From Helicostylum pulchrum (taxonomy: Eukaryota > Mucoromycota > Mucoromycetes > Mucorales > Mucoraceae): 64,000 nt of DNA. The stretch lies in contig JAIXMO010000002.1 in NCBI GenBank assembly GCA_025677825.1, positions 124,001 to 188,000 of the forward strand, read 5' to 3'. The notes under the pieces were generated by a model. It worked only from the letters and a program-made list of their open reading frames with translations. It did not search any database and was not told where the DNA came from. Below are positions 11,066 through 24,396 of this stretch, piece by piece (within the stretch, counting starts at the first letter, position 1; each line of letters starts with the position of its first letter). The translations under genes were made by a program, and so were the position numbers.

Positions 11066-12082
11066 AAGTGCGAATATTAAAGGAATAATGGAGACTACTG
11101 TTATTATTTGATAAATCAAATCAAATCGAGATAATTGGGAACAAAGAATTATATAAACTTGCATCTTAAACTTTTATATTTCAAATGCTAATAAGACTGC
11201 CATCAAGATAATTCAATTCGGGTCAAAATGAATCTTTATTTTATGGTTTTCTACTAGTTTTTTTTTGTAACAATTATCTTCTTCAGTCAATCAGTTCTAG
11301 TTACTTATTAAAAATACAATATAGTTACCTTTTACATTAACCATAAATATATATTATAGTATCTAATTATAAAAAGTATAAATAGTTATACACTCTCTTT
11401 TATGGAAATACATATTATTGAATAGAACAATATAAATTGCAGCTATCGAACCAGCGTACGGCTTCTTTTTTTTTTTTTTTGGATGGACTGATTGATTATA
11501 AATTTCTCCCCTACTGGATTCATAAATATGATAACCCTAATTCATTGTGCTTGCTATGCAGTGACCTTTATCCATCCAAGTCTCAATGATTAGAAATAGC
11601 TGTACTGGCCAATACCAGCTAAAGACAATTATATTTAGTGACAGGAAATGTAGCACCTTGTACTACCTGCAATATATAATAATGAGGCGTTTTCATGATT
11701 AATAATAACAACTCTTTTATATCCCATAATGGTCCAGATAAATCGCTACTTAGTTAGAGATGAGAATAGTTTTTTTCATAGGGGTATTTAGAATTCCAAT
11801 ATGACATGTTGTTTGGATTTCGCGAACCTGCTCATTATTTTTTTTAGTAATTTTTTACTGTACCACAGGGATGTCTAAGCCTTTGTGGTACTTCACAGAT
11901 TTCTGGTTTGAATTTTCCTAAAATATTATTTATGCACCGTTATATTGGCATCGAAACAAGTCCGTCGTTATTGTGGAAGGTTACACTGGCATTTTGATTA
12001 AAAGGGGAGCTAGGAAAAAAAATCCTTCTTTTCCTCTTTGATTTTTTTCTTTTTTTTTTTTGGATAAAGGGAATCTTCGAGT
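11066..12082. other. Intergenic region upstream of kelch gene 3
   Basis: No intact gene. Near 11510-11600 a broken plus-strand frame reads SLCLLCSDLYPSKSQ. This is reminiscent of the C-x2-C end of LINE reverse transcriptases, but it is too short and interrupted to call. A pyrimidine-rich leader precedes 12083. Confidence 0.4.
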
Positions 12083-14286
12083 ATGGCAAAGATAACCCTA
12101 ATAATTGCTTCTGTGACAGCAACTTTTACTTATGTTTTAGCAGCAGATATTGTGTTATCTCGCTCTTTCCCATGTAAATACTGCTCAAATATATTGAAAA
12201 AACTTTAATTTTTTAAAATAGAATAGACGTATATTGATTGTTTCTTCTTTCATACATATATTTAGCTTGTGGTTACGTCGGCGGTCAGATTTATTGTAGT
12301 GGTGGAGATACTTCTCCCTCTCTTACTTCAGGTAATGTGATCGACCCTACCCTTTACTCTCTGAATATCAGCAACTTTGATGGAAAATCTAGCGATTCTA
12401 TGAGTAACCAGTGGAATAAGGTAGTACCTAGTTCGCCTTTTCAAACAGAAAGTAGAAGAACTCCTACATCAATTGTATTATCCGACGGAAAGCGGTTTTT
12501 AATTCAAGGAGGCCATAATATGTACGGCAACAAGTTTTCCAACCAATCCATTATGTATGATACTTCCTCAAACACATGGTCAAAGGCCAGTTCATATGTA
12601 ATCGCAGGCGTTGGAACAAAACAAATGTAAAATATTAATAATACGCTAGGTATATTTTACTTATTATATCTACTCCCTATTTTTTATAGTTATTACTCAA
12701 CAGCTGTTAACTTGCCAAACGATTTGATTGGCTTTTACGGTGGACTTGAACAGTATGCGTTTCTTTAATTAAAGCTTGATCTATTATTGATATATCTTTT
12801 TCTTTTTAGAGTTGCAAATATTTCTGCTCCCGAGATCGCTGCAAATGGAGTTGCAATGCCCTTCGACGCAAATAATGGATCCTATGTTGGATTCAGTCGC
12901 TTAACAATGCTTACCTCTGGTTCAGGTGTAAACATATAGTTTCCTCTCTATCTCCCCAAAAAAAATAAGACTATTATTAACATACTTCTATATCAGATAT
13001 GGTCTTCGTTTTCTCCTCAAAGTAGTACACTTGCAGAATTTTATCCTAATTCTCAAACGGCTACAATTAATCCAAGCACTGGTAAAATATACTATCTCGG
13101 TGGTAGCTACTACGGCACTAGTAGTAACGGGTTCCCAAATAGAGTACCCTTTAATTGGGCTGCTGTTTTTAGCACTGAATCTGGCTCTTGGTCAAATGAG
13201 ACACTTAACGGTGTAGTTCCTACAGACAGAATTTATCATACAGCTAACCTATGTATGTATAATGTTTTATACCTAACTAATACGTATATATACTTCTACC
13301 AGATATTTTTAAATCTAATAATTAATTATAGTGCCAAATTCACAAGAGCTCGTTCTCTATGGAGGCTCCAGTGACGGTCTCACCGGTATGAGTATTTTTT
13401 AAGCAATTATAAAATACAACTAACGCCCATAAAACATATAGCATCTACCGATTACTGTTTTACCTTGAATTTAGAGACTAATACATGGACTAAGCAAGAT
13501 AATGTCAATGTCCCTTCTTATTTAAGTGGACCTAGATTCTCACATTCAGGTATGTTCGTCATATAGCGAGCTATGAAGAATTATTATAAATCATTTAACA
13601 CACGATTATCGAAAAGCCGTTTTAGTGGACTCAACATTATTCATTCTATTCGGTAGAGGTCTTGATGGTAAATTAAATCCTTCGTTACTTACTATCGACG
13701 TTGCAAGTGCTTCTAATATATTCTATACCTCTACTTATATTGTCCCCACTATCTCTAACACACCTAATAACACAACTAACAACTCGAATGGTAACTCGGA
13801 AGTATCTGGCGGATTAAGCAAAGGCGCTATTGGGGGAATTGCAGCGGGTTCGATTGTTGTTGTAAGTACGATAAACTTATTTAAATACCTTTAATTAATA
13901 TAATGTTATTTTAGGGTTTGGGTATTATCGCTTTTGTACTTTTTTATCTTCGACGTCAAAAGAAAGCAAAGCAAATAGAGCTTGGAAAATATGACATACA
14001 CGAAAATATGGATGTCGATTGGGATAAGATTGAAGACCATTATAAAGAGGTCCCAATTACCGTATCGAACTCTCCGCAGTTTACCGAATCTACAGAAGTA
14101 ACTGCAAACACTACCTCTTCTACAAATATCCGTCATTACTCTCCTAATTTGCTTGAATCAACTGTATGTGGCGATACCGACTTTTCTCTCCTTCCAAATA
14201 AGAACCCTGATACTAAAATTGATGTTGTCAAGCCTTCTGTTTGTTCGACAGACGATTATGTTACAGTAAAGCCTGACGCCAAGTAG
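12083..14286 (+). CDS. Kelch/galactose-oxidase-like surface protein, single-pass (paralog 3)
   Basis: Nine exons: 12083-12173, 12266-12626, 12690-12752, 12810-12927, 12997-13252, 13332-13385, 13442-13549, 13617-13861, 13915-14286. They give 555 residues with the same intron positions and phases as the two upstream paralogs. A signal peptide (MAKITLIIASVTATFTYVLA) leads to the propeller (QIYCSGGD, IGFYGGLE, IYYLGGSY, LVLYGGSS). An Asn/Thr stalk (TPNNTTNNSNGNSE) precedes one membrane span (about 424-448) that ends YLRRQKKAK. The tail has VDWDKIEDHYKE and ends VTVKPDAK. The tail motif is better conserved among the three copies than much of the propeller, which suggests a constrained intracellular partner (inference). 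Confidence 0.85.
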
Positions 14287-14506
14287 GAATTATTATACTA
14301 CTTTGATGTAAAATATTAATTTATAAAGAAATAACATTTACGATTCAGTGCGTAATAAATTTATAATTTATAATTTATAATTTGCTATTATTTAAAAATG
14401 GCAGAAGCTACATCAACTTCTACTATATATATATATATAAAGAAGGGAAAATGGCATTTGGGAGGGTAATTTATTAAAAGCTAGTTTTTTTTTATATGCA
14501 TATAAC

Positions 14507-17500
14507 TTATTTTCCATAGTATCGATTACCCAAGAAAGCTTGTAATGTCTGTATCAGCTTGATTTTTGATTCTAAAGGAATACTGGTAGAGTTCATTTTT
14601 TTTAATGTGGATTCGACTCTACCCAAGCTATCGACAATATCTGTCATGTTGTTTTGAGCAATTACCATTCTAGCATCATCCTGGATAGTTGGTTTAGCAA
14701 TCCAAAGAGCAATTTGAGAAGTCAAAAGTAAGCCGCAATCTTGAATAAAATCTAATACTTCTTTCACGGAATATTCTTTTGAGTTTTGCCATTGTGATAA
14801 CATAGTAGCACCTGCACCCATGTATTCAACCAATGTACCAAAGGATGCTTCACCGTCTGTAGTGACACGCATATCAGGGGAAATAATTGTGTTACCAAAT
14901 GGCCACTTGCTGTCGTCACTTGTCATTACAATGTTGGCTTCCGTCAGAATAATTAACGTAGTCAACATGTAATGCGAATTGATCATGATAGATCGTAAGA
15001 CCTTTTGCATAAATTTACTTGTTTGTGCAGTTTCAGAGTTTTTATCGGCTGTGCTAAATGTTTGTGCTTCTTGACGTTCAACATTGTCAACTGGATAAAG
15101 TCGTGCTTGCATATACGATGGATGAGTGAAAAAATAATGATAACGTTGAAGTAAACGTAAAGAGCAGTCCTTGAAAGATAAAAGCAAGTTATCCACGCTG
15201 AGCTCAGAGCTTTTATGTTTTTGGAAATGTTTGGATAAACCAAAGAAGATCATGTTGATACGTTCGATTTCTTCCAACACAGGTGTCGAAAGAGATTCAG
15301 AGGGTGTAAGACCAAACATAGTGTCATTTACTCCAGTGGCGTTACCATATGCTTTACCAATTTGAGGACTGTAAATTTGTAAAAAGTTAACAGTTTTTGC
15401 AAATACACTTTCGGATTGACCAAGATGACGGTTTAAATTGCTGACAACACCTAACATTTGACACCAAATTGCACGAAGTGGATTGCGTTCAACGTATGCT
15501 GGACCACTCTTGCTTTTATCGCCAAATCGAATAAACAGATCCAAGCTTCCTTGTTGTAAACGAGTCGTAAGACGGTTATTGGTAAGTGAGTCATAAATAT
15601 TACAACCGACCAATTCGTTAGCTCCTCTTGGTATATTAGACAATTCGAGTAAGAAGTATAACGCTAATTCTGCATAAGGTGTAATACTGAGATTGTAAAT
15701 GCCATTAGAAGACAAGCATTGACTAAAAAAAAAAAAGATAATTAATAAACTTTCTTATTTTCCTTTACAACTATTTACCTTTCTACTTCCTTCACTACAA
15801 TTTCAACGCCACCATAGAAGAGGCTCAATAATGAGGGAATAGTACCATGTGTCGCGAAACAATCAACCCAAACGGATTCAGTGATATTATACTTGGGACT
15901 AATCAAGTCCTGTAAGAGAGAAACAACTACTGTAACATCTTTAATGCAGCTTTCGGCAACTTCTTCAGATACAGGAGAACCTTCAGCACTGTATGAGCCA
16001 GCTTTAATAACCAAAACATGGAAACTCTCACATACAACAGTCATTAAATCAGAAAGGCAACTTTGGAATTTTGTTTGAACAGTAGAAAGGTTACTAACGG
16101 CAGTACCTAAAGTACGAAGACATAACATTACAGACTCCAACAAAGGTCTATGGAAACGAATAGCAGTGAAATCGGTAATACTTTGCATAACAGCAAAATT
16201 TTCACGATTTAAAAGACCACATAACGCAGATAAAATTTCGAATGTTTTTGTAGCATACTCCTTCTTCGCAGACTCATCAGTACCAGTCAATGCTCCGGCA
16301 TTTTTACCAATCCAGTCTTCAGTCAATGCACGAATAAATTGAATCAAAACACTATAAGAAGTCAAACTTACACCGTCATTACGCTCTTCTTCACAAGCAT
16401 CCTTGATTAATCCAGTCAAAAAAGTATAAAGAGAAGCAGAACCTTGTAAGCTGGATTTGTTTGCCCAAACCAAATCAGAAATACGATTAGAAGAAGTTTC
16501 GATAAAGGTCTTGAAAGAACGAAGTAAGATAATTTGCGAATCAACAATTGAACTATTGTAATTGACCTCTAAAACGCTCCTGAGGAAATGGTTCGAGTAA
16601 TTTTTAATATCCAATACAGCTTGGATTTCAGGGGTAACGATCAAGTTATCCAATGTTGTCAATCCATATTTACCAGTGATATCTTTAAACAAAGTAAGAA
16701 CACGAGTTTCAGCCATACGGAAATCATAAAGGTAAGAATCACCATATTGACGTGCTTCGCCTGCAGCATCGTCATCACCATAACCACCAGTACGTTCCAA
16801 CTTGAATAATAAAGTAGAAGGGTTATTATAAATACCAATAGATTGTAAAATTAATTCGGCATCTGTAATAGCCTTTTGGGCAACCACGGGATTGAAGTCA
16901 TTCTTGACAAAAGTTTGGCGCATTTGGGCAAGTTTACTAGGCTCATTGATTTTGTTCATTAAATTTTTAAGACCAACAGGAAGCTTGTTTAAGACATCAG
17001 CAGTAGAGTTCCCACGAGCTCTTTCATTACCAGCAGTAAGATGAATTTCATAAGACAAAATACGCATAACGAAGGCTTTGCTAAGGTTGAGACAACAAAG
17101 GCGACGTACATTCGAATCATTACGAGGAATAGATGATGAACTATCAGGACACATTAAATCAAGTGTATCAAGATGGTAGCTAGATGTATCAATATCACTG
17201 CTAGGATTCAATAAAACCTTGCCAAGAACATCCCAAAGAGCATTATCAGAACGCGTACGTTCAACAAGAGCATAATGATCAAAAGCAGTTTGCCAGAAAG
17301 TAGCAAGGAAGCGCAATACATTAGAAGCTACGGTAGGTTTCTGTACAGAGAGAGTTTCCCAATGGCCCAAGATAGCAATAGCAGCGCGGATAGCAGATTC
17401 GGTAGGTGCCGGTGCAGGTGCGGCAGGAGCACTTGTTTGACCAGCTAAAAGACGAACGGCAGATTTAGGGCTAGGTAAAATGAAATCACCACAATCTAAA

Positions 17501-20500
17501 AATAAGACAGCTAAACTGGGCTGAGTCTCTAAGAAGGCGGTCATTAATCTCCAGATAGCAGATAACAAGACTTCACTTTGGAAATGGTCCTTGGCAATAT
17601 CAAGATAGGTACGAATAATTTGATGAACTTGATCGGTATTTCCAAGATATTGAACGAAATTGGGGACGTTTTTCCAAGTAGAGATGGTGCGACATAAAAG
17701 GAATAAAACATTAGTAGATTCGATTTGTAAAGCAATGTTGTGACGATAGTTGATGTGCTTGACAATACGCAACAAAAAGTCAGAAGATTGTGTACCAGTG
17801 GTGCGTTCCAATAACAAACGTTCAAGTGTACTTTCAGATAAAGCATCACCCTGATTATTTTGTTCTAATCTATGTTGTAATAAAATCTTTACGAAAATAA
17901 AAGTCAATTCAGTTAACTTTTCGACCTTTTGGGCCTCCTTGGGATGGTTGATCTTGTATAAAGTATTGGCACAATTAGCTCCTTCGGAAATAGTATCAAG
18001 TAATGGCGCAATATGATAGACACCACCATCATATAAAAAGTTTTTAAAAATACCATCACGAATACCATTTAATGTTAATCCACTTTGTTGACTCGTTGCA
18101 GGCTCCTTAAAGCCATGGGTGATTTCAGTAAAGATTTCGATAACTTTAGTACCAATTAAATAACGTTCAGAGATATTCTTGTATCGCCAGTTAGCATAGG
18201 ATGGGAATACATCCAACATAAGATAATGTAAGCAGAGATACAATACTTCGATTTGGTATTGGCGGTTAGGAACAGGTCCATTGTTTGCTGATTCGTTGAC
18301 CCACCAGTTACGTTGAACATCGTGAACAAGACTTTTTACCATATCTAAGAAAGCCAATAACAAGGTGTATCTACCAGTAGTACATTCGACTCTTGAGACA
18401 ATTTGCTGGATTTGTGCAGCAGGATTAGAAACGAAAGAAGATGCAACAAGTCTAGTAGAGATAGGAACACTAGCATTAGGTCTAGGTAAAATAGGAGCAG
18501 ACTGCAAGTAAGCCCAGATATCATTACGATAATGAGGGATCAATAGAGTAAGACATTGTAACGATAATGTCATAGTAGGGATAGGACATGGTTGGAATCT
18601 GCTACAAGAACTAAGGATATTGCAAAGTACGGAAATAATAACAGGGGAGCCGGTAGCTTGACCAGGAATACGAGCGACAGATTCAACATGTCCAACAAAA
18701 GTAGGTACCAACTTGGGATTATTCATGAGTACGTTATGAATTAAGTCAAGAATACTATCAATTGTTTCAATATTTTTTCCCATAATATTTCGCTCGGAAT
18801 CCTTAATATCGACGCCAGAACTAGATGTGTTCATAAAACCAGCCAAAACTGCAGTCAAAAGATGCCATCCTGAATAAGGAGAATTGAATTGAACACTACG
18901 ACCAGCATCAGGGCTAGAAACTACATAACCTTGAGTACCTTCTACAATCTCGATAGGAGCAATGGATAGGAGTTCTTGAGTAACACGAATATTGCTGTCA
19001 GCTTGAATGGTAGCACTTCCTTCTTCAACGGCAGAAATTTGAACATTATCATTTAATTCAATAGTGATAGTTGACAATTGACAGAGGTATTCGAATACAT
19101 TTTCTGAAGCCTTGCCATTCAATTGCTCGTCATCCTTACCACCTGTCAAAGCTGATAAAAGTTGTGTAAAATCGGTGAAATATACAGGGAACCTTCCACG
19201 AGCTGTAGAAAGTAAACTGTTGAAATCATCCTTGATAAAATCTTCATTCCAAAAGGAATCACAAAGAGCAGCTTGATCCTTGAAAATGAGACAATATGCT
19301 TTGATCAAACTAGCATAGCTTTCTATAGGTATATAATTAGGTCGAGTAGTACTTAAGAACGCCTTTAAAAGAGTTCGTAATACAGATCGATAACCAAAAT
19401 TATTGACATCCTCTTCATTACACACATCACTTTCCAATACACCAGTAAGTACATCGAATACGTTTAATTTCAATGAGCGACCCAAGTAAATACGATCCAT
19501 ATTAGGTCTTTGTTGGATAGAAATTTGTCGTTCGTCTTCAAATTCTGTGCCGTTAACGGTAGGTCTGCTAATTAACACATCAGTAGATACATTCTGCTCC
19601 CCACGAATGATAAGTTCCACTTCTTTATAATTTTGAGGTACTGTAGTAGAGTCGTCACCATATAATGCACAATCCAAACAAGTAACAAAAAATGACCATG
19701 CTAATAAAAACGGAGCATGCTCAATTCTATTGCCCAAGTATAATGCCACTTGATTTATCTTTGTGATGAATTCAGGTTTGTCGATTAAATCTTGGCCTGT
19801 AGGCGATAATTTAATGTCGACTGTTAATGTAGATGGAGCAATCAGATTGGTAGAAAGCAAAACGCAGAGGTTGGTAACATTTTCACGTAATTTTAATCCC
19901 TCATCATCAAGTACATAACCAAAGGCTTGAAGGGCACCGAAACTATCAGCTTCGAATTCTTGAATAATCGAATAGATAAAACTAGGTACAAAAGTATTCG
20001 TTAAACTGAAAAGGAAAACAATTTCCAATAAAGCCTTTTGTTCTCTCAAATTTTGCTTGGCCCATACAATGGTCCATCCAGAAAATGAATATGTACGGTT
20101 AGGTACATTGCTGCGTACTAACTTAGAAAATTGAGCGAAAAGACGTTGATTAAAAGATGGTGTGAAGTTATCATCGCGTAATTTGTTTACAGTAGCAACT
20201 GCAATAGCTGAATATGGGTGAGTTTCATCTAATGCAATACGTTGTAAAGAGCCAATACATTCCAAGAGTGAAATACGATCTTCATAATAAAAGTTGACAA
20301 CATTCATAATTAACTCGACGTGTTCACAAAGTGTTTGTCCATCATTCTTAAAACGTGTAACTGCATCTTTGTTTTCTTGTCTATATGCTTCCCAAAGTTG
20401 AGCACATTGAAGTTCATTCAAGTTTGTAATATCTGAAATCTTATAGATTAAATCCTTTTCATTTTGTTCTAATTTAATTGACTTTCCATCGACTGTAACG

Positions 20501-20751
20501 CTTGAACCTGAAGAGATCTTGGAACGAGATTGGCTTGAAGGTTCTCCAAATGCTTCCAGTCCAAGTTTTAATTGATCTTTCTTCTCTTCTAATAGAGTTT
20601 GAAGTCGATCGGTCGAGCATTGTTCAACACCTCTTTCGATTGTGTCAAATAACTTGCGATAAGTTCTAAAAAAAATTAGGCGACCATTTATTATACTCTT
20701 TTCTTCTTATTATTACCCTGCAAACTTTTCGTCTTGATCACTTTGTACCAT
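14507..20751 (-). CDS. NUP188: Nucleoporin Nup188 (inner-ring scaffold)
   Basis: Three exons on the minus strand: 20717-20751, 15779-20665 and 14507-15722. They give 2045 residues, starting MVQSDQDEKFAG. The two introns are 51 and 56 bp. Hallmarks shared with Nup188, as I recall the family, appear in order: an N-terminal ..NFYYEDRISLLECI and DETHPYS block, LREQKALLEIVFLF, HAPFLLAWSFF, LKLNVFDVLTGVLES, and a LLSALTGGK segment followed by IEVEGTQGYVV-like and PYSGWHLL strands that correspond to the SH3-like insertion. The rest is helical solenoid. Known role: structural inner-ring component of the nuclear pore, partner of Nup192/Nic96, affecting passage of inner nuclear membrane proteins. The length is at the upper end for the family. 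Nup192/Nup205 is the alternative, but the blocks fit Nup188 better. Confidence 0.85.
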
Positions 20752-21249
20752 TAGAAATTTCAATAGGGTATGTTACGATATACTTTTATTTTAACAAAAA
20801 AAAATAGGATAAAAAGATAGGCACGTAAATAAAATATAAAAAAACCTCTTTAGTTTGCGAATTACCTTGTTCTGAGGGTTTTATTTGAAAAAAAAAAAAC
20901 GCGTGCGGATTTTTTTAAAAGTAAACGTCACTCTGTGACTTTTTGTTATTATTCTTCTTCTGGATGGATTTGAATTCCAGGTTTATTAAGCTTCTGCATG
21001 TATCTTGTAAAGTTATTAAAGGCTTCAATTGCATTTACTTGTATAAAATACCGCATGTTTTACCATCTGATGCATGCTGAAAAAAAAAGCTAGCGTTTTG
21101 AATAGCATATCCCTAAGTGCTAAAAGTGAGAGCAGCGACTAAGTATAACATTTACTATTTATGCTCGAATTTTATTTGCAGTTGAAAGGATATAATTACA
21201 TAACACATCTTAATTTATTTAAATAAACAAGCTTTATTACTAATTTTGT
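20752..21249. other. Upstream region of NUP188
   Basis: AT-rich with A/T runs. No coding frame or repeat recognised. Confidence 0.5.
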
Positions 21250-22015
21250 TTAATTATTTATTGACATCTTTCTCTTAGTTTTCTTCCTGTTCTTCTTCTT
21301 CTTTTCCTCACGATCTGCCTCTCTTTCTTCTTCTTCTTCAACATCACTATCATCGTCGATATCAGTACTGCAATCGAAATTGGGAACATCTGAGTTCGTA
21401 GACCAGATTACTTTGGTAGGCCAGCTACCTCTTGTTGTTGTTTCGCTGACAGAGCTTAACAGACTTGTGACTTTATTCAGCCCATTTTCCTTTTCTTTTT
21501 TGATAACTCGGGTTTTCAAGTCAAGGATATAGTCCTAAATTGTAGAAGGGCTATTAGTTATTATCCTCTTTTAGCGTGAAACGCCAATACGCATGCAATA
21601 ATATATTTACCCTCTGAGAAGACAAAATGTTAATAATTCTCTCTATTCCCTTATTATCAACGAGATGCTTTGTGATAGGGAAGGAGAAGGTAGTAATATG
21701 GACAATAACGTAAAGCTCTGGCTCAACCATTTTCAACTCGAGAAGCTGGCATTTAAAGCACATTATTATCATAAATGGCACGTATACATCTGTACTATCC
21801 AGCTTGGTAATGAAGTAATTTAAATGCATTTTTGGCACAGAAGAAAGTTTCAATTTATCAATATCATTTTAGACGCGGTACACTTCTTGAAGAATTCGCC
21901 AACAGACATGTCTGGCGTGTTCGAAGACGAGAAAGAGACGACTGGAAGGTCTAACTTTGATATAGCCTTCGAGTCTTTGGATGACTTTGGTATCGTGTCA
22001 CCCTTATTGCAATAC
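21250..22015 (-). pseudogene. C-terminal remnant of a nuclease-like family gene
   Basis: On the minus strand, 21611-21853 splices cleanly through a 76-bp intron (21535-21610) to 21250-21534, giving ..IERIINILSSQR-DYILDLKTRV.. and a very acidic/basic C-terminus (DIDDDSDVEEEEE then KKKNRKKTKRK). The segment YFITKLDSTDVYVPFMI...ELYVIVHITTFSFP has the layout I associate with the C-terminal part of a protein family common in Mucorales. Other members have a PD-(D/E)XK-like GFGEVK motif, and a relic is present at 62554-63598. Further upstream (21860-22015), coding-like SVGEFFKKCTASK is in another frame and I found no good junction. There is no N-terminal half, so it is probably a pseudogene. The family assignment is from pattern memory and uncertain. 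Confidence 0.4.
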
Positions 22016-23389
22016 AGTTAGCTTATATACAAGGTCTTTTTTGTTAAAAAAACTAGATTGACTTACCACTTTAATGGTACTGAGGAATATCCGAACAACT
22101 CTTCAAAAAAAAAGCCCAGAGCTTTATTTTGTAGCTGTCTTCCGGGTACACTTCTTCGTTTATTGGTGAACATGTGCGACTTGTACAGATACATATTTAA
22201 ACTAAAAAAGGTTGTCGGTATATATTTGCAAAAAGTAATTTACTCTTATTGAGTGTATAATATGTACTTACAAGTGATGAAATATTTCTTTTTGATCACG
22301 TTCATCGTTGCTTTTAATTTTTAAGGCATCGATTTGGCTCAACGTCGCCTTCGATTGCATTACCTTGTTTAATTTGCTACTTATTATGTTTTTAATACGT
22401 ACTTTTCTGTATTTTTTTTATCTTAGAGTTCACAGAAGAGTTTACTGCGAATAAGTAGTGCCCATCCACACTTTTGTCTGTGGAGTCTAATATTTGATTT
22501 TTTTCTTAGCCTACATACATATAAAAAGGTCTTATACTTGTGCTCAATCTGATTGGTTGTTAAAAAAAAGACTAAACTAATTACCATTGAAAGTACTATT
22601 TTTTTAATTTGAAGTCTTTCGTGTGGTCTGAGAGACTCGGCGTGGAACACATTAGTAGACTTTGCATGCAGAAAACATATCCTGTCTCTGTGAGTTTCCA
22701 AAGTATACAGAAAAAAAAATGACAATAAAATCTAAGTAAAGTATGGTTGAAGAACTATACATATATATGTATATATACCTGGTTCAATCGTCTTATTCCA
22801 TCTCTTTGAAAGTTTATGTATAAATGCTGCTCTTCGTCGACACATTCCGGCATCAGGCTTAAGGAAATCTTGACGCGCAGCCTATTTACACGATCAGTCC
22901 GAAAAAGTACGACGCATTACTTTTTATATCCGTTTGCACCAGCATATCACAGGAAAAGCCCCTTTTCAAAGGTTTATACATACTGTATAAAAAGATATTT
23001 TGCTTGCATAAGAATCCATTGTTAAAAGGAAGATAGGGGAAAAAAGAAAAAAAAGACTGGTAAAAATGAGTGAAGTATTTTTTCAAAAATATCTGTACTT
23101 ATTATACTTACTTCATTCATATGGCAATCCATTTTTACGAGTAAACGAAATAGAACATCGTACTTTTTGAGCTCGTTCTTGTGCATATAAATGACTTGTT
23201 GCATGAATTAAATAAGTATAAATATTTTAAGAAAGATGTATAAAAAAAATCGCTTATAAATATGAGTGTGTAATATATCACGACGATAATTACCAAAAGT
23301 GTACGTAACGGTTACTTGTTTTGCTCAAAAAAATAAAACTTTTAAGCTCGTCATTACTCTTTCTAATTTTTTATCTACAAGATATATTT
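22016..23389. other. AT-rich intergenic region
   Basis: Many short frames but none with convincing composition, start context or splice structure. A short hairpin-rich stretch surrounds 22755-22780 (alternating TA). I see no gene here. Confidence 0.5.
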
Positions 23390-24396
23390 AAAACAACTAT
23401 TTTGTATTAAACAACTCGGGTCCAAAACGCGATTCCTGTTTCTTAATAAATTAAACCCCCATTTTTCATTACAGCTGCAGTGATTTCTAATATGAGCGAT
23501 TTTGTAAAAGTCCAGTATCTCAGTGAGCGATACTTCTCTTCCCAAAGGTTTTCAAGTTCCGTCAAAAACTAACTTTTTTTTTAACTTTTGCATACCACAA
23601 TTTGGATACAACTTTTTTTTTCCTTATAAGCGATCCTGGATCCAGGGTTTCTGCTGTTTCCTCCAGGCTTTCAGTGAGGATCATGTCTTCGGGGATGGGT
23701 ATGATAAGAGAATAGACTCAGGCAGCGTCCTATGTATGCAAGCTAAGTTGCACAGGCCTTCCTACTTCCCCCCTTTTTTTTTTTTTCTATATAAAATGAA
23801 AATGAAAAAATATCTTTTTACAACTAACTGTGCACGTAATAAGCTTCTATGTTACGTGAGAGAACTAGGTCTATTTCTTTGTAAGGCACATTTTCGTGAC
23901 TGCAAAAAATTATTTTGAGGGTTTTTTGCTGCGCAGCAAAAACATTCTATCTTGCATAATTTATTACAAAAATTAAAATCTAGGTATACGCTTGTTGACG
24001 ACCACCGAGTTTTATTTAGAAAGTTAACTAGGAAAAGTAACCAAGTTAATACAGAGAGACTATTATGTGACAAAAGATTTAAAACGGATGCAGCGTAAAC
24101 CAAATAAAGTGAGCACAAAGATACTTTTTAGTCCTGTATATCATAGCTAGTAGCTTTTAAACGTATCGTTATATGTGGCATTCTAATGAACAAGCTCTGC
24201 ACTTTACTTTAATTGAGAACAATAAGCTTTTTACTAATAGAATTTAAAATGGTTTGAGTTTTTGCAGAAAAAAAGATAACTAGCTCAATGAGCTTTTTTT
24301 TTTCTTTAGCAGTATTTAATTATCCGCTGTTTGATATAAGGGTGTATTTCTTCCGTATGTCGGCAACCCTTAAATAGAGCCGCTACTGTAAAACAT
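23390..24396. repeat. Interrupted fragment of the Tc1/mariner-like repeat (copy 2)
   Basis: 23390-23530 matches 57225-57370 (TTGTATTAAACAACTCGGGTCCAAAACGCG... through CAGTGAGCGA). 24285-24396 matches the terminal part of the family, ending in AACCCTTAAATAGAGCCGCTACTGTA, a well-preserved terminal repeat. About 750 bp in between (23531-24284) has no counterpart in the other copies and probably represents a later insertion or a rearrangement. No transposase frame is present. Confidence 0.7.

Noticed and set aside
11510..11640. Possible LINE reverse-transcriptase end (CLLC...)
   Set aside because: Too short, broken by stops, and missing the His/Cys half of the finger.
3627..14286. Calling the three kelch genes galactose oxidases
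   Set aside because: The copper ligands and Tyr-Cys cofactor could not be located, and the proteins are membrane-anchored with a conserved cytoplasmic tail.
14983..15243. Frame overlapping the NUP188 last exon
   Set aside because: Shadow of the real coding frame; no independent start or composition support.
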